From the NCBI RefSeq assembly GCF_016623465.1, contig NZ_JAEDAJ010000002.1:452155-516154 (forward strand): DNA of 64,000 bases, read 5' to 3'. Both the position numbers and the translations under genes were made by a program. Of this stretch, positions 1 through 9,676 are shown one piece after another. Origin of the DNA: Brachybacterium halotolerans. GTDB taxonomy: Bacteria > Actinomycetota > Actinomycetes > Actinomycetales > Dermabacteraceae. How positions within the stretch are numbered: position 1 is the stretch's first letter; each line of letters opens with the position of its first letter. Below the pieces are notes generated by a model. It made no database searches, was not told where the DNA came from, and saw nothing but the letters and a program-made list of their open reading frames with translations.

Positions 1-119
1 CCCAGGCCCGGCGCCCCCCCCCCCCCCCCCGGGGGGGGCCCCCCCGGGGGGCGCCCCCCCCGCCCCCCCCCCCACGCCCCGTCCGGTCGTGCGCGCAGTC
101 CCTGGAGGAGAATGCGCAC
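1..119. other. Low-complexity C/G tract at window edge
   Basis: The first ~72 bases are nearly all C and G, with a C run of about 17 (14-30) followed by G and C runs. No coding signal is visible. From ~75 the sequence becomes normal and ends with a good ribosome-binding site (GGAGGAG, about 103-109) for the antiporter. The tract looks like a contig end or a base-calling artefact rather than biology. Confidence 0.6.
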
Positions 120-1970
120 GTGCACATCGTCCTGTTCATCGTCCTGCTGGTGGTGACCGTCCTGGCGGGCTCCGCGATCGCGGACCGCCTGCGGCTGCCC
201 GCGCCGATGGTCCTCATCGTCATCGGCGTGATCGCCTCCTACCTCCCCTTCGTGCCGGCCGTGCGACTGACCCCCGAGCTCGTGCTGCTGGGTCTGCTGC
301 CGCCGCTGCTCTACTCCTCGGCGCTGAAGACCTCCCTCGTGGACATCCGGGCGAACCTGCGCACCGTCGCCATGCTGTCGATCGCCCTGGTGGTGGTCAC
401 GACCGTGACCGTGGGCGCGACCGTGCACCTGCTCATGCCCGACGTCCCCTGGCCGGTCGCCCTCGCTGTCGGCGCCGTCGTCGCCCCGCCCGACGCGGTC
501 TCGGCGAGCGCGGTGGCGCGGCGCATCGGCCTGCCGCGGCAGATCGTCACCGTGCTCGAGGGCGAGTCCCTGCTCAACGACGCCACCGCCCTGGTGGCGC
601 TGCGGGCCGCAGTCGCGGCGATCGCCGGCACGGTCGCGGTCGGCTCGATCGGCCTGGACTTCCTGATCGCCGCGGGAGGCGGCGTGATCGTCGGCCTCGC
701 CGTGGCGTTCGCGGTGCTCACCGTGCGGCGCTGGGTGCACGACCCGGCCGTGGACACCGGCATCTCCTTCGTCGTCCCCTTCGCCGCGTACCTGCTGGGC
801 GAGGAGCTGCACGCCTCCGGCGTGATCGCCGTGGTCGTCGCCGGTCTGCTCATCGGCCACAAGGCGCCGCTGGTGCAGACCTCGACCTCGCGCCTCACGG
901 AGAACGCCACCTGGACCTCGATCGCGTTCCTCCTCGAGCACGCGGTGTTCCTGCTCATCGGTCTGCAGTTCTCACAGATCATCGCGGGCGTCAGCCACTC
1001 CCTGAGCTGGGGCTTCGTGCTGGGCGTGTGCGCGGCGGCCCTCGCAGTCGTGATCCTCACCCGGCTCGCCTGGATGTGCGCGAGCCGCCTGGTGATGACG
1101 CTGTGGGTGCCCGCGGACCGCAGGCCGCCCTGGCCGAACGTGGTGGTGACGGGCTGGGCCGGCATGCGCGGCGTCGTCACCATCGCCGCCGTGTTCGTGA
1201 TCCCGGCGTCCGTGCCGCACCACGACGTGCTCGTGCTGATCGCGCTCGTGGCCGTGCTGGGCACGCTCTACCTGCAGGGCCTGACCCTGCCGTGGCTCAC
1301 CCGCGTGCTGCGCGTGGTCCCGAACGATCCGGCGGCCGACGCCCTCGCCCGCGCGACCCTGCTGCAGAAGGCGGCCGACGCCGGCAATACCGTGCTCGCC
1401 TCCTGCGGGGAGCAGGACGATCCCGCGGTCGTGCAGATGATCCGCGACCGGCAGGACCAGCGCACCTTCGCCGCCTGGGAGCGACTGTCCACGCAGGTGG
1501 GCCAGGAGAGCCCGAGCGACGCGTTCACCCGCATCCGCACCCGGATGCTCGCGGCCGAGAGAGCGCGGGTGCTCGAGATCCGCTCGAAGGGCAAGGTGCC
1601 CTCGCACGTGGTCCGCGAGGTGCTGGGCATGCTCGACTTCGAGGAGTCGCTGCTGGACTCCGGCACCGAGGCCCGCGAGGATATCGTCGCGACCGGCAGC
1701 GGCGAGGGCGGATGGTGCGAGGACCTGCGGCGCTATCCCGCCGTCGGCACGCCCGCCCCGGAGCGCGCCTTCTGTCGGCGCTGCCGCGAGGAGGGCACCA
1801 CCACCGTGGCCCTGCGCCAGTGCCTGGAGTGCGGGGAGGTCGGCTGCTGCGACAGCTCCCCCGGCCAGCACGCGACCGCGCACTTCCACGACACGAGCCA
1901 CCCGGTCATGCAGTCCGCCGAGCCCGGTGAGACCTGGCGCTGGTGCTACGTGCACCAGGCGACGGCCTGA
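120..1970 (+). CDS. Na+/H+ antiporter with C-terminal UBP-type zinc finger
   Basis: A 616-residue CPA1-family monovalent cation/proton antiporter, expected to exchange Na+ (or K+) for H+ across the cell membrane. Residues 1 to ~410 hold about 12 hydrophobic helices, including the family-typical segments AVVAPPDAVSASAVARR and EGESLLNDATALVAL, which carry the ion-binding acidic residues. A cytoplasmic helical stretch follows. Residues ~545-612 form a cysteine/histidine-rich zf-UBP module (CRRC, CLECGEVGCC, HATAHFHDTSHP). The GTG start at 120 has GGAGGAG about 10 bases upstream. This antiporter/UBP fusion occurs in actinobacteria, but the role of the finger is not known to me. The gene is convergent with the next one. 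Confidence 0.9.
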   Translation: MHIVLFIVLLVVTVLAGSAIADRLRLPAPMVLIVIGVIASYLPFVPAVRLTPELVLLGLLPPLLYSSALKTSLVDIRANLRTVAMLSIALVVVTTVTVGATVHLLMPDVPWPVALAVGAVVAPPDAVSASAVARRIGLPRQIVTVLEGESLLNDATALVALRAAVAAIAGTVAVGSIGLDFLIAAGGGVIVGLAVAFAVLTVRRWVHDPAVDTGISFVVPFAAYLLGEELHASGVIAVVVAGLLIGHKAPLVQTSTSRLTENATWTSIAFLLEHAVFLLIGLQFSQIIAGVSHSLSWGFVLGVCAAALAVVILTRLAWMCASRLVMTLWVPADRRPPWPNVVVTGWAGMRGVVTIAAVFVIPASVPHHDVLVLIALVAVLGTLYLQGLTLPWLTRVLRVVPNDPAADALARATLLQKAADAGNTVLASCGEQDDPAVVQMIRDRQDQRTFAAWERLSTQVGQESPSDAFTRIRTRMLAAERARVLEIRSKGKVPSHVVREVLGMLDFEESLLDSGTEAREDIVATGSGEGGWCEDLRRYPAVGTPAPERAFCRRCREEGTTTVALRQCLECGEVGCCDSSPGQHATAHFHDTSHPVMQSAEPGETWRWCYVHQATA

Positions 1971-2022
1971 ACGGCGCCGCACAGCCCGGCTCCTGCCCGG
2001 CCGCCGTCCCGACGAGGCGCCC

Positions 2023-3144
2023 TCAGCGGCGAACCTCGCCGTCGCGCACGTCGCGCTCGCGGTCCCCGTCGGCGTCGGGATAGTCATCCTCGTCGCGCCC
2101 CTCGGCCCTGCCATCGCCGGCGTCCTCCGACTCCGGCCGCGTCGGATCCTCCCCGCGCCGTGCCTTCTCCAGCCGCTCCCTGCGGTCGCGGATCGTGCCG
2201 ATCGTGACCACGAAGACGACCACGACGACGAGGACGGGCACCAGGTAGTCGACGATCCAGTCCGGCACGTCGATGCCCAGATGGATGTCCGGGATCCATC
2301 CGAACAGCAGGTTCCAGAGCCAGCCGAGGAACCGACGTATCGGCTCGAGGAGCGCGTCGACGAGCTCGCGCACGGGACGCGTTACCTCGCCGATCCAGGT
2401 GCGGATGCCGCGGGTCGCCTCGTCGACCCAGGTGACGACGGGCTCGACGAGTCGGCCGATCCAGCGCTTGACCGGATCGAGCAGTCCCGAGAAGAGCGCC
2501 CCGAGTCCCAGCAGGGGCACCAGGAAGCGCGCCGCCTGGGCGCCGGCGGCGATCAGGCCGAAGCGCACGGGATGATCCGCCTTGCGGGCCTCGCGGGCGG
2601 CGGAGGGCGACCCCTCGGCGGGCACCAGCGGCGCGCCGACGAGCTCGTCCGCGCGGACCACGTCCACCTCACCGGCGCCGCCGAGCGTCGTGGTGCGCAC
2701 GACGAGCTTCTCGCGGTCCTTCATGGTCCCGCTCGCCGTGGGCCTGCGCACGGTGATCGTGCTGCGGAAGAAGCCGTCGTCGAGCTTCAGGGCGAGGCCG
2801 TCCGCCGTGGTGACGTCCTCCGCGCTGTCGGCCCTCGCGAGCGCCTTCTCGGCTTTCGGGTCGTGGCGCACGCCGTCGATGAGGATGACGGCCTCGGTGT
2901 CCAGGGGGCGATGGCGCACCTCGGCGACGTACTCGTGGCCGTCGCGCCGGCCCTCGTAGCGCACGTCGGCGCCGAAGCCCGTGGTGCGGTGCGTCCCGAA
3001 CTCCTCGTCGCCCTCGGTCGCGCCGTCCGTCCCTTCGAGGTTCGTCCCCTCGATGTCCGGCTCCCGGTCCTCGGTCCCCTCGTCGTGCATCCCCTCGTCC
3101 TGCATGCCCTCCATCGTGCCGGGCCGCGCGGGGCCGCGGATCAT
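2023..3144 (-). CDS. Hypothetical membrane protein
   Basis: About 373 residues. I do not recognise a family. The N-terminal ~60 residues are acidic and low in complexity (repeated EGM/DEGT/EGT units). Residues ~70-170 look like a soluble beta-rich domain. Residues ~190-215 form a hydrophobic segment, followed by an amphipathic stretch with repeated W, V and R (VKRWIGRLVEP, RRFLGWLWNLLFGWIP). A strong transmembrane helix (VDYLVPVLVVVVVFVVTIG) at ~310-330 precedes a charged Arg/Asp/Glu tail. The start is uncertain: ATG at 3144 or ATG at 3114, neither with a clear ribosome-binding site. It lies 38 bases downstream of the TIGR01777 epimerase gene and is probably cotranscribed with it. Confidence 0.6.
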   Translation of the reverse strand: MIRGPARPGTMEGMQDEGMHDEGTEDREPDIEGTNLEGTDGATEGDEEFGTHRTTGFGADVRYEGRRDGHEYVAEVRHRPLDTEAVILIDGVRHDPKAEKALARADSAEDVTTADGLALKLDDGFFRSTITVRRPTASGTMKDREKLVVRTTTLGGAGEVDVVRADELVGAPLVPAEGSPSAAREARKADHPVRFGLIAAGAQAARFLVPLLGLGALFSGLLDPVKRWIGRLVEPVVTWVDEATRGIRTWIGEVTRPVRELVDALLEPIRRFLGWLWNLLFGWIPDIHLGIDVPDWIVDYLVPVLVVVVVFVVTIGTIRDRRERLEKARRGEDPTRPESEDAGDGRAEGRDEDDYPDADGDRERDVRDGEVRR

Positions 3145-3182
3145 GCGGAAGCATGGGGTCGGGGACGACGACGGTCTCCCCC

Positions 3183-4664
3183 TCAGACCATCGGTCGACG
3201 CAGCACGTGCCGCAGCGCCTGCTCGAGCTCCGTGTGGGCGGGGTCGAACCCGCTTCCCAGCAGGCGCGACGCGTCGACATCCTGGTCGGCCCGCACGAGC
3301 TCCTTCGCCCCCTCGCTCCCGAGCAGCAGGGCGGGCCCGAAGCCGGGGACCGGGACGAGCGCGGGCCGGTGCAGCACGCGTCCGAGCGTCCGGGCGAACT
3401 CCCGCGAGGTGACGGGCGCGGGGGCGACCGCGTTCACGGGCCCCTCGAGGTCCTCCGTGCACAGTGCGTGGGCATAGGCGCGGGTCATGTCGTCCAGGGT
3501 GATCCAGGAGAGCACGGCGTCCGGCGCCGCGAGCCGTCCGCCGATCCCGGCGAGGAACATGGGGATCTGCGGGAGCAGGGCCCCTCCCCCGTCGGAGAGC
3601 ACGATGCCCGTGCGCAGGTGCACCACGCGCACGCCCGCCCGCGCCGCGGGGGCGCTGCTGGCCTCCCACTCCTCGCAGACGCGGGCGAGGACGTCGTCGC
3701 CGAAGGCGTCGTCCTCGGTGAGCACCTCGCCCGGCCGCTGGGCACCGTAGGCGCCGATCGCGCTGGCCTGCACGAGGACCCTGGGACCGGCCGACGCGCC
3801 GTCCGCTCCGTCCTTCATGCGCGCGAGCGTGCGCGCGATGAGGTCGCCGCCGCGCACACGGGACGTGAGGATCTCGCGCTCCGCGCGCGCGGTGAAGCGC
3901 GTGGAGATCGGCCGGCCGGCGAGGTTCACGACCGCGTCGACGCCCTCGAGGTCGGCCGGGTCGAGCTCCCCGCGCTCGGGGTCCCAGGGGATCTCGTCGG
4001 GCCCCTCGGCGCGGCCGCGGACCATGCGGATCACCCGGTGGCCGCCGGTGCGCAGCAGCGCGACGAGCTGCGTGCCGATCAGACCGGACGCCCCGGCGAT
4101 CGCGACCACCAGCCGCGGGGAGCCGGCATAGCGGGCGTGGAAGGCGAGGTCCTCGCGCAGCTGCGCGCCGCGGAAGGCGAGCATGCGCTCGATCGTCCGA
4201 CGGACCTCGCGCGCCGGGAGGCCGCCGATGCCGCCCGTCAGGTCGGCGCCGCCGCCTCCGGCCGCCTCGCCGGTGCTGCCGATACCGCCCGGCAGCTCGA
4301 GGTCGATGCGGTCGCGGATCTCCGAGCTGCCGGACCCGGTCCCGGCGATCTCGTGCTGGTGCCGCCACGTGCGGAAGGGCCCGGTGACCTGGGCATCGAC
4401 GAAGGAGTGGACGGACGTCGCGCCGCTCCCGCGATCCTCGCGGGAGGCGTGCCGCAGCTCCCAGCGGGGGCTGAGCCCCGTCGGCAGCAGCGGAGGGCCG
4501 AGCCGCACGGCGACCCGCCTGCCGACCTCGAGCCCGCCAGCGTCCGGGTCCTCGATCCTGGCCATGCCGGGCGGCGTGAGCCGGACCAGGGCGCCGTGCC
4601 GTTCGTGCCAGGCGAGGACCTCGTCGACGGGGTGGTCCAGCGGGGTGCGTGCCTCGATGCGCAT
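3183..4664 (-). CDS. TIGR01777 family NAD(P)-binding epimerase with N-terminal SRPBCC domain
   Basis: A 493-residue two-domain protein. Residues 1-~150 match a SRPBCC/polyketide-cyclase-like ligand-binding fold (starts MRIEARTPLDHPVDEVLAWH). Residues ~180-430 are an extended short-chain dehydrogenase/epimerase domain with the nucleotide-binding motif VVAIAGASGLIGTQLVALL. The C-terminus (VPVPGFGPALLLGSEGAKE) fits the DUF1731 cap typical of TIGR01777 proteins (YfcH/SulA-like). The substrate is unknown in this family. The gene starts the short operon with the downstream membrane protein. Confidence in the family is high; no specific reaction can be assigned. Confidence 0.88.
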   Translation of the reverse strand: MRIEARTPLDHPVDEVLAWHERHGALVRLTPPGMARIEDPDAGGLEVGRRVAVRLGPPLLPTGLSPRWELRHASREDRGSGATSVHSFVDAQVTGPFRTWRHQHEIAGTGSGSSEIRDRIDLELPGGIGSTGEAAGGGGADLTGGIGGLPAREVRRTIERMLAFRGAQLREDLAFHARYAGSPRLVVAIAGASGLIGTQLVALLRTGGHRVIRMVRGRAEGPDEIPWDPERGELDPADLEGVDAVVNLAGRPISTRFTARAEREILTSRVRGGDLIARTLARMKDGADGASAGPRVLVQASAIGAYGAQRPGEVLTEDDAFGDDVLARVCEEWEASSAPAARAGVRVVHLRTGIVLSDGGGALLPQIPMFLAGIGGRLAAPDAVLSWITLDDMTRAYAHALCTEDLEGPVNAVAPAPVTSREFARTLGRVLHRPALVPVPGFGPALLLGSEGAKELVRADQDVDASRLLGSGFDPAHTELEQALRHVLRRPMV

Positions 4665-4723
4665 CGGTGCCTCCCGGCGTCGGTCGCGAGTGTTCGCGGT
4701 GATGCGCCACGGTACGCGCCCCC

Positions 4724-4751
4724 GCTGGTCGGACGTCGGCGTCCGACCGGC
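4724..4751 (-). terminator. Candidate hairpin terminator downstream of the AGCS symporter gene
   Basis: A 12-base-pair stem (4724-4735 with 4740-4751, one G-T pair) closes a TCGG loop just beyond the 3' end of the symporter gene. There is no T tract, so it would be an I-shaped terminator of the kind often seen in high-GC actinobacteria. Function is inferred. Confidence 0.5.
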
Positions 4752-4769
4752 TGCGGCGGAGCGGCAGGG

Positions 4770-6320
4770 TCAGTCCAGCGCGTCGACCTTGGGCCGACCG
4801 CCGTCGCCGCCCGCGGCACGGGCGTCGGCCCTCTCCTCCCAGAACTCGGCGTTGCGGATGCCCAGTGGTCGCGGATCGAACTGCGGATCCAGGCCCTCGC
4901 GCTTCTGGCGCCGGTAGTCCTTGAGCGCCTTCATCGCGGGCACCTGCAGCACCAGGATTGCGATGATGTTCAGCCAGGCCATCGCGCCCACGCCGATGTC
5001 GCCGAGCGCCCACGCGTTGCCGGTGGTCGTGGCCAGGCCGCCGATCGCCACGGCGATGATCATGAGGACGCGGAGCACCCACACCAGCGCGCGGCGCACC
5101 TGGTGGCTCGGCACCCAGCGCATGAGGTAGGTCAGGTTGGTCTCGGCCATGTAGTAGTACGCCACGATCGTGGTGAAGGCGAAGAAGAACAGCGACAGCG
5201 CGATGAACGAGGCGCCGACGCCCGGCAGGAAGGTGTCGAAGCCCGCCTGCGCGAAGCCGGGACCCACGGGGACGTCGTCGGCCAGGCCGCCCGGACCCTG
5301 GGTGAGGATCTGCGAGGGATCCTCGACCGCATCGGAGTACACGCGGTACATGCCGGTGGACAGGATCATGAAGGCGGTCGCGGAGCACACGAACAGGGTG
5401 TCGACGTAGACGGCGAAGGCCTGCACGAAGCCCTGCTTGGCGGGGTGGGAGACCTCCGCGGCGGCCGCGGCGTGCGGGCCCGTGCCCTGGCCGGCCTCGT
5501 TCGAGTACAGGCCGCGCTTGACGCCCCACTGGACGGCGAGGCCCACGATCGCGCCGTAGACCGAGTCCATGCCGAAGGCGGAGGAGAAGATCTCGGAGAA
5601 GACGGGCACGATCTGGTCGGCGTTCACGAACATCACGACGATCGCCGCGAGGATGTAGATGACCGCCATCACGGGCACCACGAGGCCCGCGAAGGTGGCT
5701 ATGCGCTTGACGCCGCCGACCACGATGAGCATCAGCAGCACCAGGATCACGACGGTCGAGATCCACTGCGGGAGACCCCAGGCGCCGAAGGCGGAGACGG
5801 AGATGCCGTTGGCCTGCACGCCCGGGAGGAAGAAGCTCATGGCCAGCACGGTGACGAGCGAGAAGACGATCGCGTAGACCAGGGAGATGCCCTTGGCGCC
5901 GGTGTGCTTGTAGGCCTTCTCGATGTAGAACGCGGGACCGCCGCGGTACTCGCCGGTGTCGCGGTCGCGCTCCTTGAAGATCTGGCCGAGCGTGCACTCG
6001 ATGAAGGAGGTCGCCGACCCCAGGAAGGCCATCGCCCACATCCAGAAGACCGCGCCCGGCCCGCCGAAGGCGATGGCCGTCGCGACGCCCGCGATGTTGC
6101 CGGTGCCCACGCGGCCGGCGAGCGAGATCATCAGCGACTGGAAGGAGGAGACGCCGCTCTCCGACTTCTCGCCCCTGATGATCTGCCGGAGCATGTCGGG
6201 GATGTTGACGACCTGGAGGAGCAGGGTCCTCGCGGTGAAGTAGAGGCCTGCACCCAGGCACAGGATGATGAACGGCGCGCCCTGGATGTTTCCGGACAGC
6301 CAGGCGATGAAATCACTCAT
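4770..6320 (-). CDS. Alanine/sodium symporter family (AGCS) transporter
   Basis: A 516-residue integral membrane protein that should take up alanine, glycine or a similar amino acid with Na+. About 10-11 hydrophobic helices are visible. The family signature region is clear near residues 55-95 (SLAGRVGTGNIAGVATAI, GGPGAVFWMWAMAFLG), as are ERDRDTGEYRGGPAFYIEKA and SNEAGQGTGPHAAAAAE. The ATG at 6320 was chosen because AGGAG lies about 11 bases upstream and the product then begins MSDFIAWLSGN; earlier in-frame codons give only a Pro-rich extension. A dyad at 6398-6419 lies in its upstream region. The gene stands alone; substrate choice cannot be read from sequence. Confidence 0.93.
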   Translation of the reverse strand: MSDFIAWLSGNIQGAPFIILCLGAGLYFTARTLLLQVVNIPDMLRQIIRGEKSESGVSSFQSLMISLAGRVGTGNIAGVATAIAFGGPGAVFWMWAMAFLGSATSFIECTLGQIFKERDRDTGEYRGGPAFYIEKAYKHTGAKGISLVYAIVFSLVTVLAMSFFLPGVQANGISVSAFGAWGLPQWISTVVILVLLMLIVVGGVKRIATFAGLVVPVMAVIYILAAIVVMFVNADQIVPVFSEIFSSAFGMDSVYGAIVGLAVQWGVKRGLYSNEAGQGTGPHAAAAAEVSHPAKQGFVQAFAVYVDTLFVCSATAFMILSTGMYRVYSDAVEDPSQILTQGPGGLADDVPVGPGFAQAGFDTFLPGVGASFIALSLFFFAFTTIVAYYYMAETNLTYLMRWVPSHQVRRALVWVLRVLMIIAVAIGGLATTTGNAWALGDIGVGAMAWLNIIAILVLQVPAMKALKDYRRQKREGLDPQFDPRPLGIRNAEFWEERADARAAGGDGGRPKVDALD

Positions 6321-6397
6321 GCGAGGAGGCTCCTGAGGAGGGGGCAGGGGATGTGCAGCACGCACGAGTGTGACGCACGACTCCCGCTTTCCGGGCC

Positions 6398-6419
6398 ATT
6401 TCGGGTCATGTTGCGAAAT
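6398..6419. promoter_or_regulatory. Inverted repeat upstream of the AGCS symporter gene
   Basis: Two 6-base arms, ATTTCG (6398-6403) and CGAAAT (6414-6419), are separated by 10 bases in an AT-richer patch about 80 bases before the symporter start. Such a dyad could bind a dimeric regulator. It also lies just beyond the 3' end of the broken monooxygenase gene. Regulatory role is inferred from position only. Confidence 0.3.
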
Positions 6420-6464
6420 CGAGACCTCGGCCGACGGGCGCTGCGCGCGACGCCCTCGGGCCCC

Positions 6465-7614
6465 TCAGGCGACGAGGCGTCGGGCGATGACCCTGGTCAG
6501 CGGGCGCACGCCCAGAAGTCGACGTGCCGCACGGTGCACGAGACGCTCGGCCGGGCTGCGGGAGATGAAGGTCCCCGCACTGCGCCGGCCGCTGCGCTGT
6601 GCGCGCTCGGCCACCGGGCGCATCCTGCGCTCGTACTCCGCGAGACCGGCGTCCCGGTGCGGGCCCGCGTGGCGCAGGGAGACGGCGAGCGCCTCGGCCC
6701 CGGCGATCGCGAGCGAGGTGCCCTGCCCGGCGAGGAGAGAGACGGCGTGCGCGGCGTCGCCGGCGAGGGTCACCCCGCCTCGGCTCCACCCGGGGGCGGA
6801 GGACTGGGCGACGAGGTCGTCGTAGTACTGCGCGGGGGCGTGCTCGAGGGCGCGGTCGGCGAGGGGGTGCAGTCCCGAGAACCGCGCGCGCAGCTCCTCG
6901 GGGTCGGGGGTCGGCCGGGCGGTGACGGCGGGGTCTTCCCTCTCCATCAGCAGCAGCGCCGCGCTGCGGTCGTCGCACGCGTAGAGCCCTGCCGTGCGCT
7001 CGAGGGAATCGGTGAGCATCGCCCAGTCGCCGAGCTCGGCGGCGATCTGCGGATCCTCGAACAGGAAGCTCGAGGCGCGGTACCCCATCGGCATCACCTC
7101 GGCGTGCGCCGGCGAGATCGCCGCGCGCACCCGCGAGCGCACTCCGTCGCAGCCGACGACGAGGTCGGCGGTCAGCTCCTCGCCGCCCTCGAGCACGACC
7201 CGCGGGCGCTCCCCCGACCGCTCGCCCGCGTGCACCTCGTCGACACGGGCGGAATAGCGCAGGCAGACCGCGTCGGGGAGGGGCGGCGAGCAGGGCGAGC
7301 TCGACCTGCGGCCGCAGGATCGAGAAGTAGTCGGTGCCCAGCACCTCGATCAGCGGCGCGACCTCGATGCGCCCGTGCTCGCGATCCGCGGCGTCGACGT
7401 AGCGCACGCCCTCGAAGACCCTCGAGCGCGCACGCATCTCACCGAGCACGCCCAGGCGTCTCGCGGCGCCGACGCCGGGTCCGAAGAAGTCGATCATGTA
7501 TCCGCCGCCGCGCGGGCCGGGAGAGGTCTCCAGGACCGTCACGTCGTGCGCGGGGGCGAGTCCGCGGGCGAGTGCGAGTCCGCAGACTCCGCCGCCCACG
7601 ATCAGGACCTCCAT
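6465..7614 (-). pseudogene. FAD-dependent (class A) monooxygenase, frameshifted
   Basis: Two halves of one flavoprotein monooxygenase lie in different frames. The N-terminal part, from ATG 7614, has the FAD-binding motif MEVLIVGGGVCGLALARGL and stays in frame to about 7285. The remaining protein, with LVVGCDGVRSRVR and the second FAD motif VTLAGDAAHAVSLLAGQG, continues in another frame to the stop at 6465. Removing one base from the G runs at 7275-7283 would restore a continuous protein of about 380 residues (LALLAALPDAVCLRY across the join). It may be a real pseudogene or a homopolymer sequencing error. The intact form would hydroxylate an unknown substrate using NAD(P)H and O2. Confidence 0.8.
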
Positions 7615-7647
7615 GGGGCGAGCGTACGCGGCACCCGGGCATGAGAG

Positions 7648-7735
7648 GACCCCTCGCGCACCTGCCAGAGCCCACCTGCCCTTGCTGCCGTCAAGCCCTG
7701 GGGGAGTTCAGTGAGGTGACACCGCACGAGGGGTC
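7648..7735 (-). ncRNA. ffs: Signal recognition particle RNA (small bacterial type)
   Basis: Read on the minus strand, this is an 88-nt RNA-like sequence with the hallmarks of bacterial SRP RNA. The ends pair over 9 bases (7735-7727 with 7656-7648), extended by 3 more. The 5' arm contains GTGTCACCTCACTGAACTCC, typical of Gram-positive SRP RNAs, followed by the domain IV strand CCCCAGGG and the opposing AGCAAGGG. Domain IV is the Ffh-binding part. The apical loop reads GCTTGACGGC, so the usual GGAA tetraloop is replaced by TGAC (or a 6-base TTGACG loop). A -10-like TAGAAT lies just upstream on the minus strand (about 7743-7748). The RNA is a core of the SRP that targets membrane proteins. Confidence 0.85.
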
Positions 7736-7966
7736 GCGCACGATTCTAGCGATCCTGCGCCGCGCGTGCACACCCGCCGCCGCGCGGCGTGACGCGGCTC
7801 CCTTCGGCCGCCGCGGACGTGCGGTCCCTGTGCTCTCGCCTCGCGAGAATCCGCCTCCCCGCCAGGCCCTCCGGAGCCGTAGAGTGGTGATGCCGGTCAC
7901 GTCCCGAGGATGCGATGTGCTCCCCGGGCGAGACCACCGATGGAACCGATCTCGACGAGGAGAGTC
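7736..7966. promoter_or_regulatory. Divergent region between SRP RNA and aldehyde dehydrogenase genes
   Basis: This non-coding stretch should carry the SRP RNA promoter on the minus strand and the aldehyde dehydrogenase promoter on the plus strand. Visible hints are TAGAAT near 7745 (minus) and TAGAGT near 7882 (plus). No convincing -35 boxes or operators were found. Together with the SRP RNA it fills the ~350-base gap between the two flanking protein genes. Confidence 0.35.
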
Positions 7967-9490
<1,524 letters not shown>

Positions 9491-9511
9491 TCCCGCCGGG
9501 TCTCCATCGCT

Positions 9512-9572
9512 CGCGAGAGGTGAGTCGTCGTCGTCAACAGCCCCTTTTGAGGACGTCAACTCACCTCTCGCG
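9512..9572. repeat. 14-base perfect inverted repeat between ALDH and DUF779 genes
   Basis: CGCGAGAGGTGAGT (9512-9525) and its exact complement (9559-9572) flank a 33-base loop that contains CCCCTTTT. It lies 22 bases after the aldehyde dehydrogenase stop and 105 bases before the DUF779 start. It could be a partial terminator or attenuator, an RNA processing hairpin, or a regulator site. The long loop argues against a simple intrinsic terminator. Confidence 0.7.
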
Positions 9573-9676
9573 GGATCGTGGCGCTGCAGCTGCACCGGCT
9601 GCCGCGCACCACGCGCCGCGCACCACGACCACGCGCGCGGTCTCCCCAGGAGGCCGCATATCGGAAGGAGCGCATC

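Noticed and set aside
2023-6261. One continuous 1412-codon frame on the minus strand
   Set aside because: It joins out-of-frame symporter and epimerase sequence to the real 3' membrane protein; only 2023-3144 is coding.
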